Of a stretch of 35,620 bases of DNA, positions 21,994-32,216 are shown in pieces. Made by a program: the position numbers and the translations under genes. Under the pieces are notes generated by a model, which was given only the letters and a program-made list of their open reading frames with translations, made no database searches and had not been told where the DNA came from. Source of the DNA: Candidatus Thorarchaeota archaeon (GTDB lineage Archaea > Asgardarchaeota > Thorarchaeia > Thorarchaeales > Thorarchaeaceae). Each line of letters starts with the position of its first letter. Within the stretch, counting starts at the first letter, position 1. The DNA is taken from the NCBI GenBank assembly GCA_030593165.1, contig JAUVHR010000003.1, forward strand, positions 1 to 35,620, written 5' to 3'.

Positions 21994-22098
21994 AGTGCCC
22001 CCTCGTAGTCGAACTAGTTAGTTTTCACTTACCTGTTTTGTCCCGATGTAATAAGCGGCACACTAATGCGTGAGCAAGAAGAAATTCAAAATGAGAGT

Positions 22099-23499
22099 CT
22101 AGGAGGGTTTGTATGCCCCTCGCTCTCTTGCCCATGCGATTGTAGCAGGATCGCATCTCTTGAGCTCACGCTCTGGGAACTCACTCAAGAGGTTCCAGCC
22201 AATATCAAGGGTCTGTTCAAAGGAACGGTCTTCAAACTCTCCTTGTCTGATGAAATCGCTCTCAAACAGGTCAGCGAACTTCAGATACTTCTGATCTCGT
22301 TCGGTAAGAGCCTCAGACCCAACAACTGCGACAAGGTCTCTTAGGTCTCGACCTTCTGAGTAGCCATAATATAGCTGCGCTTGAATCTCTTGGTGGTCAA
22401 ACCGAGTCATGCCTTCTCCAATACCCTCCTTCATAAGACGACTCAGGGATGGACCTGGATCAATCGGGGGGTAAACCCCTCGTCTATGTAGTCCACGGGC
22501 CACAATCATCTGGCCCTCTGTGATGTATCCTGAGAGGTCAGGGATTGGATGAGTCATATCATCTTGTGGCATGGTCAAGATTGGCATTTGAGTAATTGTG
22601 CCCTTGCGACCATGTATACGACCTGCCCGTTCATAGATTAGGCTTAAGTCGGTGTAGAGGTAACCGGGGTACCCTCGACGTCCGGGAACCTCTGAACGTG
22701 CTGCACTAATCTCACGGAGCGCCTCAGCATAGTTCGTCATGTCTGTAAGTATAACAAGTACGTGCATGTCTGACTCATACGCCAAGTATTCGGCCGCAGT
22801 CAATGCTACGCGTGGGGTGATGATTCGCTCGATAGCAGGGTCGTTGGCAAGATTGAGAAAAAGGGCGGTGTGCTCCAAAGCACCAGTTTCCTCAAATGAG
22901 TCCATGAAGTACTGTGCCTCAGTTGCAGTGATTCCCATGGCAGCAAACACAATGGCGAAGTCTCCTTCCTCTCCAGGAATCTTGGCCTGTCTTACAATCT
23001 GTGCTGCAATACGATTGTGTGGCAATCCCGACCCTGAAAATATTGGGAGCTTCTGCCCTCTGACAAGCGTATTCAATCCATCAATCACTGAAAGCCCCGT
23101 CTGAATGGGCTGACGTGTGTATTGTCGTGCATAGGGATTGATGGGGGAGCCATTGATGTCCCAATGATCCTCTGCTGTAAGGGGAGGACCTTTGTCTAGT
23201 GGACGGCCCGACCCGTCAAGAACTCGTCCCAGAATCTCGGTGGATACTGCGAGTTTCAGGGTTTCTCCGGTGAACCGGACAGCAGTCACGTCTGTATCAA
23301 GCCCTCTCGTTCCCTCGAAAACTTGAATGATTGCTCTACCTCGTCCAGTTTCCAAGACCGTTCCGGTTAGTAGCTCACCGGTAGGTGACCGTATCCGGAC
23401 CACCTCATTGTATGCAACATTATGAGTGTTCTCGATAATAAGAAGCGGACCACTAACTTCCTTGACTGTACGATAAACGATTGAAGACTCCTTTGACAT
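22099..23499 (-). CDS. atpB: A-type ATP synthase subunit B
   Basis: 466 aa; [16 protein letters not shown]..., [32 protein letters not shown]. Confidence 0.97.
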   Translation of the reverse strand: MSKESSIVYRTVKEVSGPLLIIENTHNVAYNEVVRIRSPTGELLTGTVLETGRGRAIIQVFEGTRGLDTDVTAVRFTGETLKLAVSTEILGRVLDGSGRPLDKGPPLTAEDHWDINGSPINPYARQYTRQPIQTGLSVIDGLNTLVRGQKLPIFSGSGLPHNRIAAQIVRQAKIPGEEGDFAIVFAAMGITATEAQYFMDSFEETGALEHTALFLNLANDPAIERIITPRVALTAAEYLAYESDMHVLVILTDMTNYAEALREISAARSEVPGRRGYPGYLYTDLSLIYERAGRIHGRKGTITQMPILTMPQDDMTHPIPDLSGYITEGQMIVARGLHRRGVYPPIDPGPSLSRLMKEGIGEGMTRFDHQEIQAQLYYGYSEGRDLRDLVAVVGSEALTERDQKYLKFADLFESDFIRQGEFEDRSFEQTLDIGWNLLSEFPERELKRCDPATIAWARERGAYKPS

Positions 23500-23591
23500 T
23501 TCAGAGACCGTCCGGAGTGGTCTGTGTGACCGATTTCAAGCATAAGTTAATTCTCTGGTTAAAAGAGTTACGAACAGTATGCAGATGAAAT

Positions 23592-24113
23592 TCACAACCA
23601 AGGAGAAACGTGGAGAAACACCAAGACAGGTGCAAGCATGAGAGCTCGGACCATCAGCGACCGACCTTTGGAGTTCAGTTCACTTGATGATGGCACAAAG
23701 TAGAGGATAGCACCCGAGAGCATACCTATTGCTGCAAGTGTATCACCGAATGAGAGTAACAGAGCAATGAGTTCTGAGTCAGTCAAATCACTAAAACCAG
23801 CCCAGGCTAGTGTTGCCTCGGTTAGTGTGGGGGCCTCGATTCCTGCAATCCCAGATACCAGATGGAGCACATGGGGACCTACAAGATAGAGGATGATTCC
23901 CAGAACGACCAATGTCTTTGCGAAACCGTCACTCAGGCCAGTGAGGTACACCATGAAACCAAGAAGAACAAACAGGAGATAGCCACGAAGAGTGAGCGCT
24001 AGGAAGATGTTCAGTATCTGACTTATTGTTTCTGACCAGAAAGGGAATGGTGTGTCATCAATTGGTAACTGAAGGAGCAGCACCATAAGTGCCTGAGTGC
24101 ATTGCGATTTCAC
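23592..24113 (-). CDS. Hypothetical integral membrane protein
   Basis: 173 aa with about four hydrophobic segments; lies between atpB and udg on the same strand. Confidence 0.6.
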   Translation of the reverse strand: MKSQCTQALMVLLLQLPIDDTPFPFWSETISQILNIFLALTLRGYLLFVLLGFMVYLTGLSDGFAKTLVVLGIILYLVGPHVLHLVSGIAGIEAPTLTEATLAWAGFSDLTDSELIALLLSFGDTLAAIGMLSGAILYFVPSSSELNSKGRSLMVRALMLAPVLVFLHVSPWL

Positions 24114-24137
24114 ATTATCACATTGGTATGAGTGAAT

Positions 24138-24701
24138 TTAATCGCCACTCAGCCCCAACTCGATTCTCAGACGTTCAAAGTCTTCCTCCATAGTCTTCTT
24201 CAGTGATGGAAACCTGAGAGCAGCTGCAGGATGATATGTCATGAAGTAGGTTTGGGCGTTTCCATTGTAGAATCGACCGTGAGCGTCGGCAACCTTCCAA
24301 GGGCCAATTATGGTAGAGATTGCTACACCACCAAGAAGAACGGCGACATCCGGGCAAATCAAATCGAGTTGGCGCTCAAGATGGGGCAAACAAGCATTAA
24401 TCTCAGTTCGGTTTGGTGTTCGGTTCTTAGGTGGCCGGGACTTCAGGATTGATGTGATGAAGACCTCCTCCCTAGAAAGACCAATCTTCTCTATCATCGA
24501 TATTAGGAGTATCCCGGAACGTCCAACAAAAGGGCGACCGAGCTCGTCCTCCTTTGCACCTGGGGCTTCTCCTATGAACATGACCCGCGCGTTGAAGGGA
24601 CCCTCACCTGGCACGGCGTTCATTCTGGTCTTGTGTAAAGGACACTTTGTACATGACACAATCTGCTCATGAAGAAGCCTGAGCTCTTTTTCTGAATTCA
24701 T
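24138..24701 (-). CDS. udg: Family 4 uracil-DNA glycosylase
   Basis: CTKCPLHKTRMNAVPGEGPFNARVMFIGEAPGAKEDELGRPFVGRSG...; MTYHPAAALR. Start taken at MNSEKEL. Confidence 0.93.
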   Translation of the reverse strand: MNSEKELRLLHEQIVSCTKCPLHKTRMNAVPGEGPFNARVMFIGEAPGAKEDELGRPFVGRSGILLISMIEKIGLSREEVFITSILKSRPPKNRTPNRTEINACLPHLERQLDLICPDVAVLLGGVAISTIIGPWKVADAHGRFYNGNAQTYFMTYHPAAALRFPSLKKTMEEDFERLRIELGLSGD

Positions 24702-24832
24702 CTCAAGTGTATATGGGGGCAACACGAATAAGGTCCACGTTTTGTGTCCCTAGATTATTGAATCTTGTAAGAGATCAACTGGTGACATCTGTCGCGAGAA
24801 AGGTGGAACACAGAAGGTTCTTGCGGGTTCAC

Positions 24833-26632
24833 TCATTCGGGAATTGTAGGAGATGGGTTTTCAGTATCGCTATGAAGTGCCTCGAACTCACGGTCCATCT
24901 TCTTCTCAATAGCGTCCATTGTTTTTTCATAGGAATCCCAGGGAGTAATCTTCATCCTAGCAATGTTATCAAGAACACTGAACTCGAGAATCCTCCTAAC
25001 ACTCACACCCGTTTCAACGGCTTTTGCCATGTAGTTCGAGAATTTGACGATGATTCTCAGCATTCTGTAGGTCTTGCCAATTGGACAATAGGTGTCAACC
25101 TCATGAAGAGCGCTCTGGGTAAGGAAATCCTCCTTGATCATTCGGGCTGCTTCTAGGATTGCACGTTCAGACTCAGGAAGTGCATCGGGTCCAACAAGCT
25201 GGACGATTTCTCTTAGCTCTTGGTCCTTCTGAAGAAGGGCCATGGCCTCAATCACGAGGTCAGGCCAGTCAGCGCCAAGGTGTTCCCTATGCCAAGCCTC
25301 AAGGGTCGTCATATACAGGGAATAGCTTGTCAGGGTGTTGATAGCCGGGAAGAATCTGCGAGCGGCTAGATCCTTATCCAATGCCCAGAATACCTTGACA
25401 ATTCGTAGTGTGGCCTGTGTGACCGGTTCAGAGAAGTCGCCACCAGGTGGTGAAACTGCGCCACATATTGTAATTGAGCCCAAGCGCGTATCAGAGCCTA
25501 GAGCTTGAACCCGTCCACCCCTCTCGTAGAACTGCGCAAGCCTTGAACCGAGATATGCGGGGTAACCTTCCTCTGAGGGCAGTTGACCAAGACGTCCTGA
25601 AATCTCACGAAGTGCCTCAGCCCATCTTGATGTCGAGTCGGCCATTAGTGCTACGTCGAATCCTTGGTCACGGAAATACTCGGCAATTGTGACTGCCACA
25701 TAGATTGATGCTTCACGAGCTGCAACGGGCATGTTCGACGTGTTCGCAATCAGAACAGTCCGTTCCATCAATGGGCGACCGCTCTTAGGATCTTTCAGGT
25801 GGGGCCATTCCTCAAGAGCCTCTGTCATCTCATTTCCGCGTTCACCGCATCCTACATAGACAACTACCTGTGCATCGGCCCACTTCGCAAACTGGTGAAG
25901 TGTAACTGTCTTTCCAGTACCAAAGCCACCCGGGATAGCTCCAGTGCCGCCCTTTGCTTGTGGCATGAATGTATCGATAACTCTCTGTCCCGTTATCAGT
26001 GGAGTGTTGAACGCTTCACGCTCCTTGAACATTCGGCCAACCCGGACAGGGGTTTTCTGCAACATGATTACATCATGGACGGTTCCATGACCGTCCTTCA
26101 CCTTGCAGATGGTTTCAACAATAGTATAGTCCGCCTTGTTCGCAATCTCTACAATCTCTCCCTCAACACCTAAAGGAATCAAAATCTTTGATGTGATTAT
26201 GCCGGTTTCCGGTACCTCACCAATTACGTCCCCCGGAACCACCATTGCTCCCGTCTTTGCTAGAGGGGTGAATTTCCATTTCTTCTCCTTGTCGAGACCC
26301 TCAACCGTTAGACCACGTGAGATGAAATCTCCCGAAATCTCCTTTAATTCTGGAAGCGGACGCTGAATACCATCGAATATCGAACCAAGCAAACCGGGTC
26401 CAAGTTCAACTGAGAGCGTGTCGCCGGTTGAAGTGACGGGCTCGCCAGGAGCGAGACCAGATGTTTCTTCGTAGACTTGCACAGTGCAAGTGTTGTCACC
26501 CACCTCAATAACTTCGCCTATAAGCTTCTCATGGCCGACACGGACAACCTCATACATTCGTACGGATGGCAAACCGTCACACTTCACAACTGGACCTGAG
26601 ATACTTTCGATACTCCCGGTGTCCTTGGTCAT
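24833..26632 (-). CDS. atpA: A-type ATP synthase subunit A
   Basis: 599 aa; P-loop [49 protein letters not shown]; no intein. Confidence 0.97.
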   Translation of the reverse strand: MTKDTGSIESISGPVVKCDGLPSVRMYEVVRVGHEKLIGEVIEVGDNTCTVQVYEETSGLAPGEPVTSTGDTLSVELGPGLLGSIFDGIQRPLPELKEISGDFISRGLTVEGLDKEKKWKFTPLAKTGAMVVPGDVIGEVPETGIITSKILIPLGVEGEIVEIANKADYTIVETICKVKDGHGTVHDVIMLQKTPVRVGRMFKEREAFNTPLITGQRVIDTFMPQAKGGTGAIPGGFGTGKTVTLHQFAKWADAQVVVYVGCGERGNEMTEALEEWPHLKDPKSGRPLMERTVLIANTSNMPVAAREASIYVAVTIAEYFRDQGFDVALMADSTSRWAEALREISGRLGQLPSEEGYPAYLGSRLAQFYERGGRVQALGSDTRLGSITICGAVSPPGGDFSEPVTQATLRIVKVFWALDKDLAARRFFPAINTLTSYSLYMTTLEAWHREHLGADWPDLVIEAMALLQKDQELREIVQLVGPDALPESERAILEAARMIKEDFLTQSALHEVDTYCPIGKTYRMLRIIVKFSNYMAKAVETGVSVRRILEFSVLDNIARMKITPWDSYEKTMDAIEKKMDREFEALHSDTENPSPTIPE

Positions 26633-26658
26633 TATTGTAACTCCTTATTCTGGATGGG

Positions 26659-26982
26659 CTATATATTGATCTCGATCCCGACTGCTCTACGTATGAGTTC
26701 CTTAAGTACGACCTCATAGGTCCCGGTGGACCCATTTCTGTCTGGGATAAGTAGGATTACTGGAACAGGGGCCTCGGAAAGCTCGATTATCGTGCTCTCC
26801 ACTTGTTTTGCCAGTGATTCGGTTATTAGGATGAGTCCAATACTTGAGTTTCGGAAGTACTCAAGCAAACATCTTTTCGTTTCCTCGGGTGATTTCGGAA
26901 CTGAACATACGTGGACTCCAACCATTTTGAAACCCGTGACAGTATCTCTGTCACCAATTGCAGCAATTTCATCACTAGGTAT
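26659..26982 (-). CDS. atpF: A-type ATP synthase subunit F, start codon non-canonical or frameshifted
   Basis: ORF-track start (26925) truncates the protein. In-frame upstream sequence encodes IPSDEIAAIGDRDTVTGFKMVGVHV, containing the AtpF IGDRDTVTGF signature. No ATG/GTG/TTG/CTG between it and the stop at 26995-26997. Confidence 0.85.
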   Translation of the reverse strand: MPSDEIAAIGDRDTVTGFKMVGVHVCSVPKSPEETKRCLLEYFRNSSIGLILITESLAKQVESTIIELSEAPVPVILLIPDRNGSTGTYEVVLKELIRRAVGIEINI

Positions 26983-27067
26983 TTGGAGGGCCTCCTAGAT
27001 AGTCGGGTTCGAAATGAGCTGAAATCGCCCGCTAAAAAGCATTTGCAAAGTGTATAGGACCGTGGAA

Positions 27068-27556
27068 TCAGTAGGTACAGAACTGAGCTATTATGTCATC
27101 TTCTTCAATAATCGTCCAACAGTATGAGCACTTGAGCTTGAGAGGCTGTCGTGAAACAACCTCAAACTTCGCCCGAATTGGTTCTCGTTCCTTGTTGGTG
27201 ACACAGCGCTTGTTCGTGCATTCTACAACATCGGTGATTTCATCCGGAAGCTTGACTCGCGTCTTCTTGACAACATGAGAGTCCTCTATGACATTAATCG
27301 ATGCTTCGGGTGCAACTAGGGCAATTCGATCTAGCTCGGACTTCTTTAGAATCCTATCCTCGATCTTCACGATGTCCTTTCGGCCAATCCTTGATGATCT
27401 AATGTTCATAGCAAGTGATACGACATTGCCCTCCTTTCCTGTAATACCAAGAATCTTCAGAACATCAAGAGCGTGTCCCGCCCTGATGTGATCGATAACG
27501 ATGCCTGCCTTGATCCTTACAATTCGTATCTTGCCACTTTGCGCTTTTTGGGTCAT
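27068..27556 (-). CDS. pyrI: Aspartate carbamoyltransferase regulatory chain
   Basis: IRIVRIKAGIVIDHIRAGHALDVLKILGI; zinc ligands CTNKRC...CSYC. Start at MTQKAQ with AGGTGAT upstream. Confidence 0.95.
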   Translation of the reverse strand: MTQKAQSGKIRIVRIKAGIVIDHIRAGHALDVLKILGITGKEGNVVSLAMNIRSSRIGRKDIVKIEDRILKKSELDRIALVAPEASINVIEDSHVVKKTRVKLPDEITDVVECTNKRCVTNKEREPIRAKFEVVSRQPLKLKCSYCWTIIEEDDIIAQFCTY

Positions 27557-27697
27557 GTATATCACCTGATTGTGTGAGCTGGGGATGCTTGGCTTTTGAA
27601 TCTGATGCATTGAATGGAGTGACATGCTCTTTAGAAACAGAGGCGAAACTTGATATGGAGTCTGGATGAGTGAGGCGCCAGATAATGGTGAGAGAAC

Positions 27698-29041
27698 TTG
27701 GTTCTGGAAGGACTTGGAAAATCGTTACACTCAGCCTTGAAGAAGCTCTTTGGTGCGAATATTATAGACGAAGATTTGGTAAAGGAGCTAGTAAAGGACA
27801 TCCAGAGAGCACTCCTAGTTGCCGATGTCGATGTCAACCTAGTAATGGCCATCACTCAGCGTGTGGAAGAACAGGCACTTGATGAGTCTCTTCCAAGAGG
27901 TGTTTCACGACGAGAGCATATTGTAAGGGTCGTATGGGACGCACTGGCGTACTTCTTGGGTGAAAAGCCAGTCCCATTCAAAATCAATCCTGGTCAGCCA
28001 AATCTTGTTATGATGATTGGTATACAGGGCTCTGGCAAGACCACAACTGTAGGCAAGCTCGCGCGCTACTACCAGAAGAGAGGGATAAGGACTGGCGTTA
28101 TCTGTGCTGACAACTTCAGACCAGGAGCTTACAGTCAGTTAAAGCAGCTAGCCGAGAAATCCAACGTTCCATTCTATGGCAATGAGGATGAGAAGAATGC
28201 CGTAAAGCTAGCCAAGAATGGTTTCAAGTATATGAAAAACAACAATATCGAGCTCATTCTTCTAGATACTTCAGGTCGTCATCGAGAAGAAACCAGTCTT
28301 ATCAAGGAGATGCGTGACATTGCAAAAGCCGTTAAACCACAGGAGATTGTCTTAGTCATAGATGGAACGCTAGGACATCAGGCGGGGGTTCAAGCACGTG
28401 CGTTCCATGAGGCAACGGATATAGGTTCAATCATTATCACTAAACTGGACGGTAGTGCGAAGGGAGGCGGTGCACTTTCGGCAGTTGCTGCAACTCAAGC
28501 TCCAATCAAGTTCATTGGAACTGGGGAGGGTCTTGACGCGATAGAACCATTCAACCCGACAAAGTTCGCTGGTAGACTTCTGGGCATGTCAGACATCAGA
28601 GGACTAATCGACAAGGTACGTGAGGCTCAGATAGATGTCGACGAGGATGCTGCGCGCCGGCTCATGAAGGGGCAATTCTCTCTTACCGACATGATGGCAC
28701 AACTCAAAGAGCTAAAAAAGATGGGACCAATCGGGAAGGTAATGGAGATGCTTGGTCTGCAGTACAAGCTTCCCGAAGGCGTAGCCGAGGTTCAAGAAGA
28801 GAATCTCAAACGGTTTGAGGTCATTATGAACTCGATGACAAAGTCCGAACTGGATGACCCAAAGATCATCAAGTCTTCAAGGATTAAGCGAATCGCAGCG
28901 GGATCCGGGACCTCGGTCAGAGACGTAAGAGACCTGCTGAAGCAATATGAACAGATGAAGATGATGATGAAACAGTTCGGCAAATCGAGGCGGAGAGGTA
29001 GGGGAGGAGTCCCCGGCATTCCAGGGTTACCAGGAATGTAA
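27698..29041 (+). CDS. srp54: Signal recognition particle 54 kDa protein
   Basis: GIQGSGKTTTVGKLA, DTSGRH, TKLDGSAKGGGALS; Met-rich C-terminal M domain. TTG start. Confidence 0.97.
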   Translation: MVLEGLGKSLHSALKKLFGANIIDEDLVKELVKDIQRALLVADVDVNLVMAITQRVEEQALDESLPRGVSRREHIVRVVWDALAYFLGEKPVPFKINPGQPNLVMMIGIQGSGKTTTVGKLARYYQKRGIRTGVICADNFRPGAYSQLKQLAEKSNVPFYGNEDEKNAVKLAKNGFKYMKNNNIELILLDTSGRHREETSLIKEMRDIAKAVKPQEIVLVIDGTLGHQAGVQARAFHEATDIGSIIITKLDGSAKGGGALSAVAATQAPIKFIGTGEGLDAIEPFNPTKFAGRLLGMSDIRGLIDKVREAQIDVDEDAARRLMKGQFSLTDMMAQLKELKKMGPIGKVMEMLGLQYKLPEGVAEVQEENLKRFEVIMNSMTKSELDDPKIIKSSRIKRIAAGSGTSVRDVRDLLKQYEQMKMMMKQFGKSRRRGRGGVPGIPGLPGM

Positions 29042-29068
29042 GTTGCCCTTAGATCAAGAGGAACTGAA

Positions 29069-29668
29069 ATGAGTGCTCGTAGATTCCTTGTCGTGTTTGA
29101 TTCGCTACCATTGGATGTTACCAGTGTTAGGAAGGGGAGTAACCATCCGAGTGTTGTAACAGCCTCCAGATGTGTCAATGTAGGTCTCTTCGTATCGGGT
29201 GATTTGAGAAGAGATGTGGTTGTCAGTTTTGGTACTGGGCCACACAACGACTTTCGAGTCATCTCATTCTCCGGGGCAGTGCTGAAACGTGTATCTCCAG
29301 ACGAGAGATCGGTTTCGTTATTCCTAATGAAAGCATCTCAAGGAATGTCGGATTTGGAGCGAAATGAGTCAACAAGACTGCAGAATGGTATCCTAATGCA
29401 GAGGGCGAGCATGACTTCACTCCTAGAAGAGTGGGATGTCCCCAGAACGTATATTTCTGCATCAGGTTTTGGTCTAAAACAAGCACCCATAGGAGAAAAT
29501 TCAGAAGGGCTCTTCATCTATGAGATTCCAGAAACAAGTAACATTCAAACTCTTTTGCATGACCAAGTGATTCCATTGGACCGTCCGAAGACCCCGGAAA
29601 GATTTATCCTCGCGGTGAATCTTGCGGCAGACCAGACAGTTTCAGAGAACAGAAGAAAATCTTCTTAA
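29069..29668 (+). CDS. trmY: tRNA (pseudouridine54-N1)-methyltransferase, TrmY family
   Basis: RCVNVGLFVSGDLRRDVVVSF...VLKRVSPDERSVSLFLMKA pattern. Confidence 0.85.
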   Translation: MSARRFLVVFDSLPLDVTSVRKGSNHPSVVTASRCVNVGLFVSGDLRRDVVVSFGTGPHNDFRVISFSGAVLKRVSPDERSVSLFLMKASQGMSDLERNESTRLQNGILMQRASMTSLLEEWDVPRTYISASGFGLKQAPIGENSEGLFIYEIPETSNIQTLLHDQVIPLDRPKTPERFILAVNLAADQTVSENRRKSS

Positions 29669-29720
29669 TACTACACTTCCAAAGAAGGATGAAGATTCTT
29701 TGAACAAGGCGTGACCTCAA

Positions 29721-30896
29721 TTGCCGACCAATGTTACCCCCGAATTCGATAGACAAAGGCAAATCTATGAGGACACTGAAGACCTTCCACAGAGGATTGT
29801 CGAGCTTCAGAAACTGTTGTCGCTTGCACCCAGACACAAAGGTGCAGAACGCATGCGTGGGAACTACCGCAAGAAGCTAGCCGTACTGAAAGCGCAGCTT
29901 GAGAAAGAAAGAGAACGTGACCGGGCCAGAAGAGGGGGTGGCTCCGATGAGGGGGTCGTAAGGAAGGAAGGGGCAGGGCAAGTATGCTTAGTTGGGGTCA
30001 CGAACAGCGGCAAATCCTCTCTGATTAATGCGGTCACTAATGCTGAACTCACTGTTGCTGATTATCCCTTCGCAACTGCAATTCCAACACCTGCCATGAT
30101 GATTCTAGAAGACATCAATATCCAATTAGTTGAACTACCAGGCATATTTGAGGGTAGCCATGAAGCTGGCATTGGACGGCAAGCGCTTTCAGTTGCGAGG
30201 AACACCGATTGTATCGCACTTGTAATTGATCTCTCACGGGACATAGAGCCACAGATGACGGTCATTCTCTCAGAACTTGACCGTGCAAGAATCCGTCTCA
30301 ACAGAGAAAAGACTGCAGTCAGAATTGAGAGGGTTGGTTCTGGAGGTCTTCAAATCTACGGAATACAGAATTTCGATGGCACTAAGGAGGAAGTCTTTGA
30401 ATACCTAAGAGCTCGTAAGGTCAACAACATTATCGTCCGCTTCCAAAAGCATACAACGTTCCAGCAGCTTGCGGATGCAATGGATGCAAGTGTTGTGTAT
30501 GTTAGAGCCATGGTCATTGGTACAAAAGGTGACGCACAAGGATCAATCGAACGCTTTGAAGAACTAGAAACAGAGTACAGTGAAAGGTTTGACATTGTAC
30601 CGACTTCGGCGCTCAAACAAGAGAATCTTGATCTAATGAGTTGGGCGATTTATGAACATCTAGACATTCTCAGAGTATATACAAAGATACCCGGAAGGAA
30701 GCGAGAACGTAGGCCGATTGTCTTACCTGTGGGATCTGTTGTTGAAGATGCGGCTGGCAAAGTACACAAGGAGCTTTTTGTAGAGAGATTTCGGATGGCG
30801 GTCATAATAAGGGAAAAGGACAAGATAAAGAGAAGACAGGTGGGCCTTAGCTACCCTCTTCAAGAAGGGGACATTCTACAGCTCACCCACATGTAG
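29721..30896 (+). CDS. DRG/Obg-family GTPase with C-terminal TGS domain
   Basis: G1 GVTNSGKSSLINAVT, TVADYPFATAIPTPAMM, VELPGIFEG; C-terminal TGS-like region; TTG start. Confidence 0.92.
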   Translation: MPTNVTPEFDRQRQIYEDTEDLPQRIVELQKLLSLAPRHKGAERMRGNYRKKLAVLKAQLEKERERDRARRGGGSDEGVVRKEGAGQVCLVGVTNSGKSSLINAVTNAELTVADYPFATAIPTPAMMILEDINIQLVELPGIFEGSHEAGIGRQALSVARNTDCIALVIDLSRDIEPQMTVILSELDRARIRLNREKTAVRIERVGSGGLQIYGIQNFDGTKEEVFEYLRARKVNNIIVRFQKHTTFQQLADAMDASVVYVRAMVIGTKGDAQGSIERFEELETEYSERFDIVPTSALKQENLDLMSWAIYEHLDILRVYTKIPGRKRERRPIVLPVGSVVEDAAGKVHKELFVERFRMAVIIREKDKIKRRQVGLSYPLQEGDILQLTHM

Positions 30897-30927
30897 ATAG
30901 AAGCTCACGAAAACTACACAAGAGGTC

Positions 30928-31668
30928 ATGAAGCTGAGTGGATTTTCAAATCTGTATGTTGTGCTTGTCGATCCTCAGAACCCGGGGAATGTTGGTTTTG
31001 TAGCCAGAGTAATGGCAAACTTTGGAGTGACAAACCTTAGGATTGTAGGCGAGGATATTCGATATAGTCCGCAAGCCCAGATATTCTCAGTACATGCAGC
31101 AGATGTACTAGAGGGCGCAGGAGTTTATGACAACCTCGAGAGAGCATTGGAAGACATAGATGCGGTATGGGTAAGTACTGCCAGAACAGGTAGCAACCAC
31201 AGCGTCACTCGAGTGTTGGTTCCACTACAAGAGCTGCCAGACCCCAACTCTCTAACCGGCAAGGTGGCGTTGGTCTTTGGCAGAGAGTCCACAGGCCTAA
31301 CAAACGAAGAGATTGCTATGTGTGACCTAACTTTCACAATTCCAGCAATGAAATCATACAGAAGCCTGAATCTCAGTCATGCAGTGGCTGTAGTACTCTA
31401 TCAACTCTATACAGATTATGCACCCAAGGAGTCTAGAATACCTACTGAGCAAAGAGCTGCAACATTCGACGAGAGGGAACAGGTCTGTATTTTCTTTGAT
31501 GAGTTAGTTGAACTTACGACCATCAGGGATTTCAGAAAGCCAATCGCTAAGCAGGTCTTCCGGAACCTCTTAGGTCGTGCATATATGACTGGACGCGAGA
31601 TAGCAACTCTTACTGGGACTGTCAGGAAAATCAAACAACTAGTGGACAGCGAGGAGAGTACAGACTAG
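30928..31668 (+). CDS. trmJ: SpoU/TrmJ-family tRNA 2'-O-methyltransferase
   Basis: VDPQNPGNVGFVARVMANFGV, ALVFGRESTGLTNEEI, SYRSLNLSHAVAVVLY. Confidence 0.93.
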   Translation: MKLSGFSNLYVVLVDPQNPGNVGFVARVMANFGVTNLRIVGEDIRYSPQAQIFSVHAADVLEGAGVYDNLERALEDIDAVWVSTARTGSNHSVTRVLVPLQELPDPNSLTGKVALVFGRESTGLTNEEIAMCDLTFTIPAMKSYRSLNLSHAVAVVLYQLYTDYAPKESRIPTEQRAATFDEREQVCIFFDELVELTTIRDFRKPIAKQVFRNLLGRAYMTGREIATLTGTVRKIKQLVDSEESTD

Positions 31669-32216
31669 TCAATGCCGTATCCGAGTGTCCGCTTAAGCTC
31701 CGGATCTATCTCTTCAAAGACAATCTTGCAAGGAGTCGGGAACTTCGGTGCTGCTTTCTTGAGTGCCCTTCTTGCGTCCTTGATGTGCTCCCTGTTGCAT
31801 CTGATGGTGATGAGAGCCTGATTCCTGCCTACTCTGGCTGCAATTCCAATGACTTTCCCCCAAGATTTCCGCATACCATCCTGAACACGGTCCGCCCCTG
31901 CTCCGGATATCATCTTGTTCTCACGCAGGTAGTGATAGGGCTTTACTCGAATTCTCAAGTGATAGTACTTTCTGCCAACTGTCTTGGTCATATGACGGTT
32001 GGATGCAATACGCGCAGCCTCGAGTGCCTGATGTCTGATTTGACATTTCTCAAGACCCATCAGGGAAAGAACAACCTCGAACTCTCCACCCGCGTTACCC
32101 ATGTCAAAGCTGACAATCCGACTTGGCGGCTGACGGTGAATATACTTCTTGCGTGTAAAGGGCTGGCGATCTTGCGTTCGGTAACATTGTCCTGGGCGCT
32201 TTCCCATTTTATTCAC
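31665..32216 (-). CDS. rpl10e: 50S ribosomal protein L10e (L16 family)
   Basis: GKRPGQCYRTQDRQPFTRKKYIH..., ENKMISGAGADRVQDGMRKSWGK. Confidence 0.97.
   Translation of the reverse strand: MNKMGKRPGQCYRTQDRQPFTRKKYIHRQPPSRIVSFDMGNAGGEFEVVLSLMGLEKCQIRHQALEAARIASNRHMTKTVGRKYYHLRIRVKPYHYLRENKMISGAGADRVQDGMRKSWGKVIGIAARVGRNQALITIRCNREHIKDARRALKKAAPKFPTPCKIVFEEIDPELKRTLGYGID

Noticed and set aside
24833-26632. Intein in atpA or in the cdc48 gene
   Set aside because: Both proteins have continuous catalytic motifs and normal lengths.
26999-27020. GGGTTCGAAAT, resembling a tRNA T-loop
   Set aside because: No complementary T-arm and no acceptor or anticodon arms; also no tRNA elsewhere in the window by eye.
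28792-29262. 156-aa - strand ORF
   Set aside because: Antisense to srp54 and trmY.
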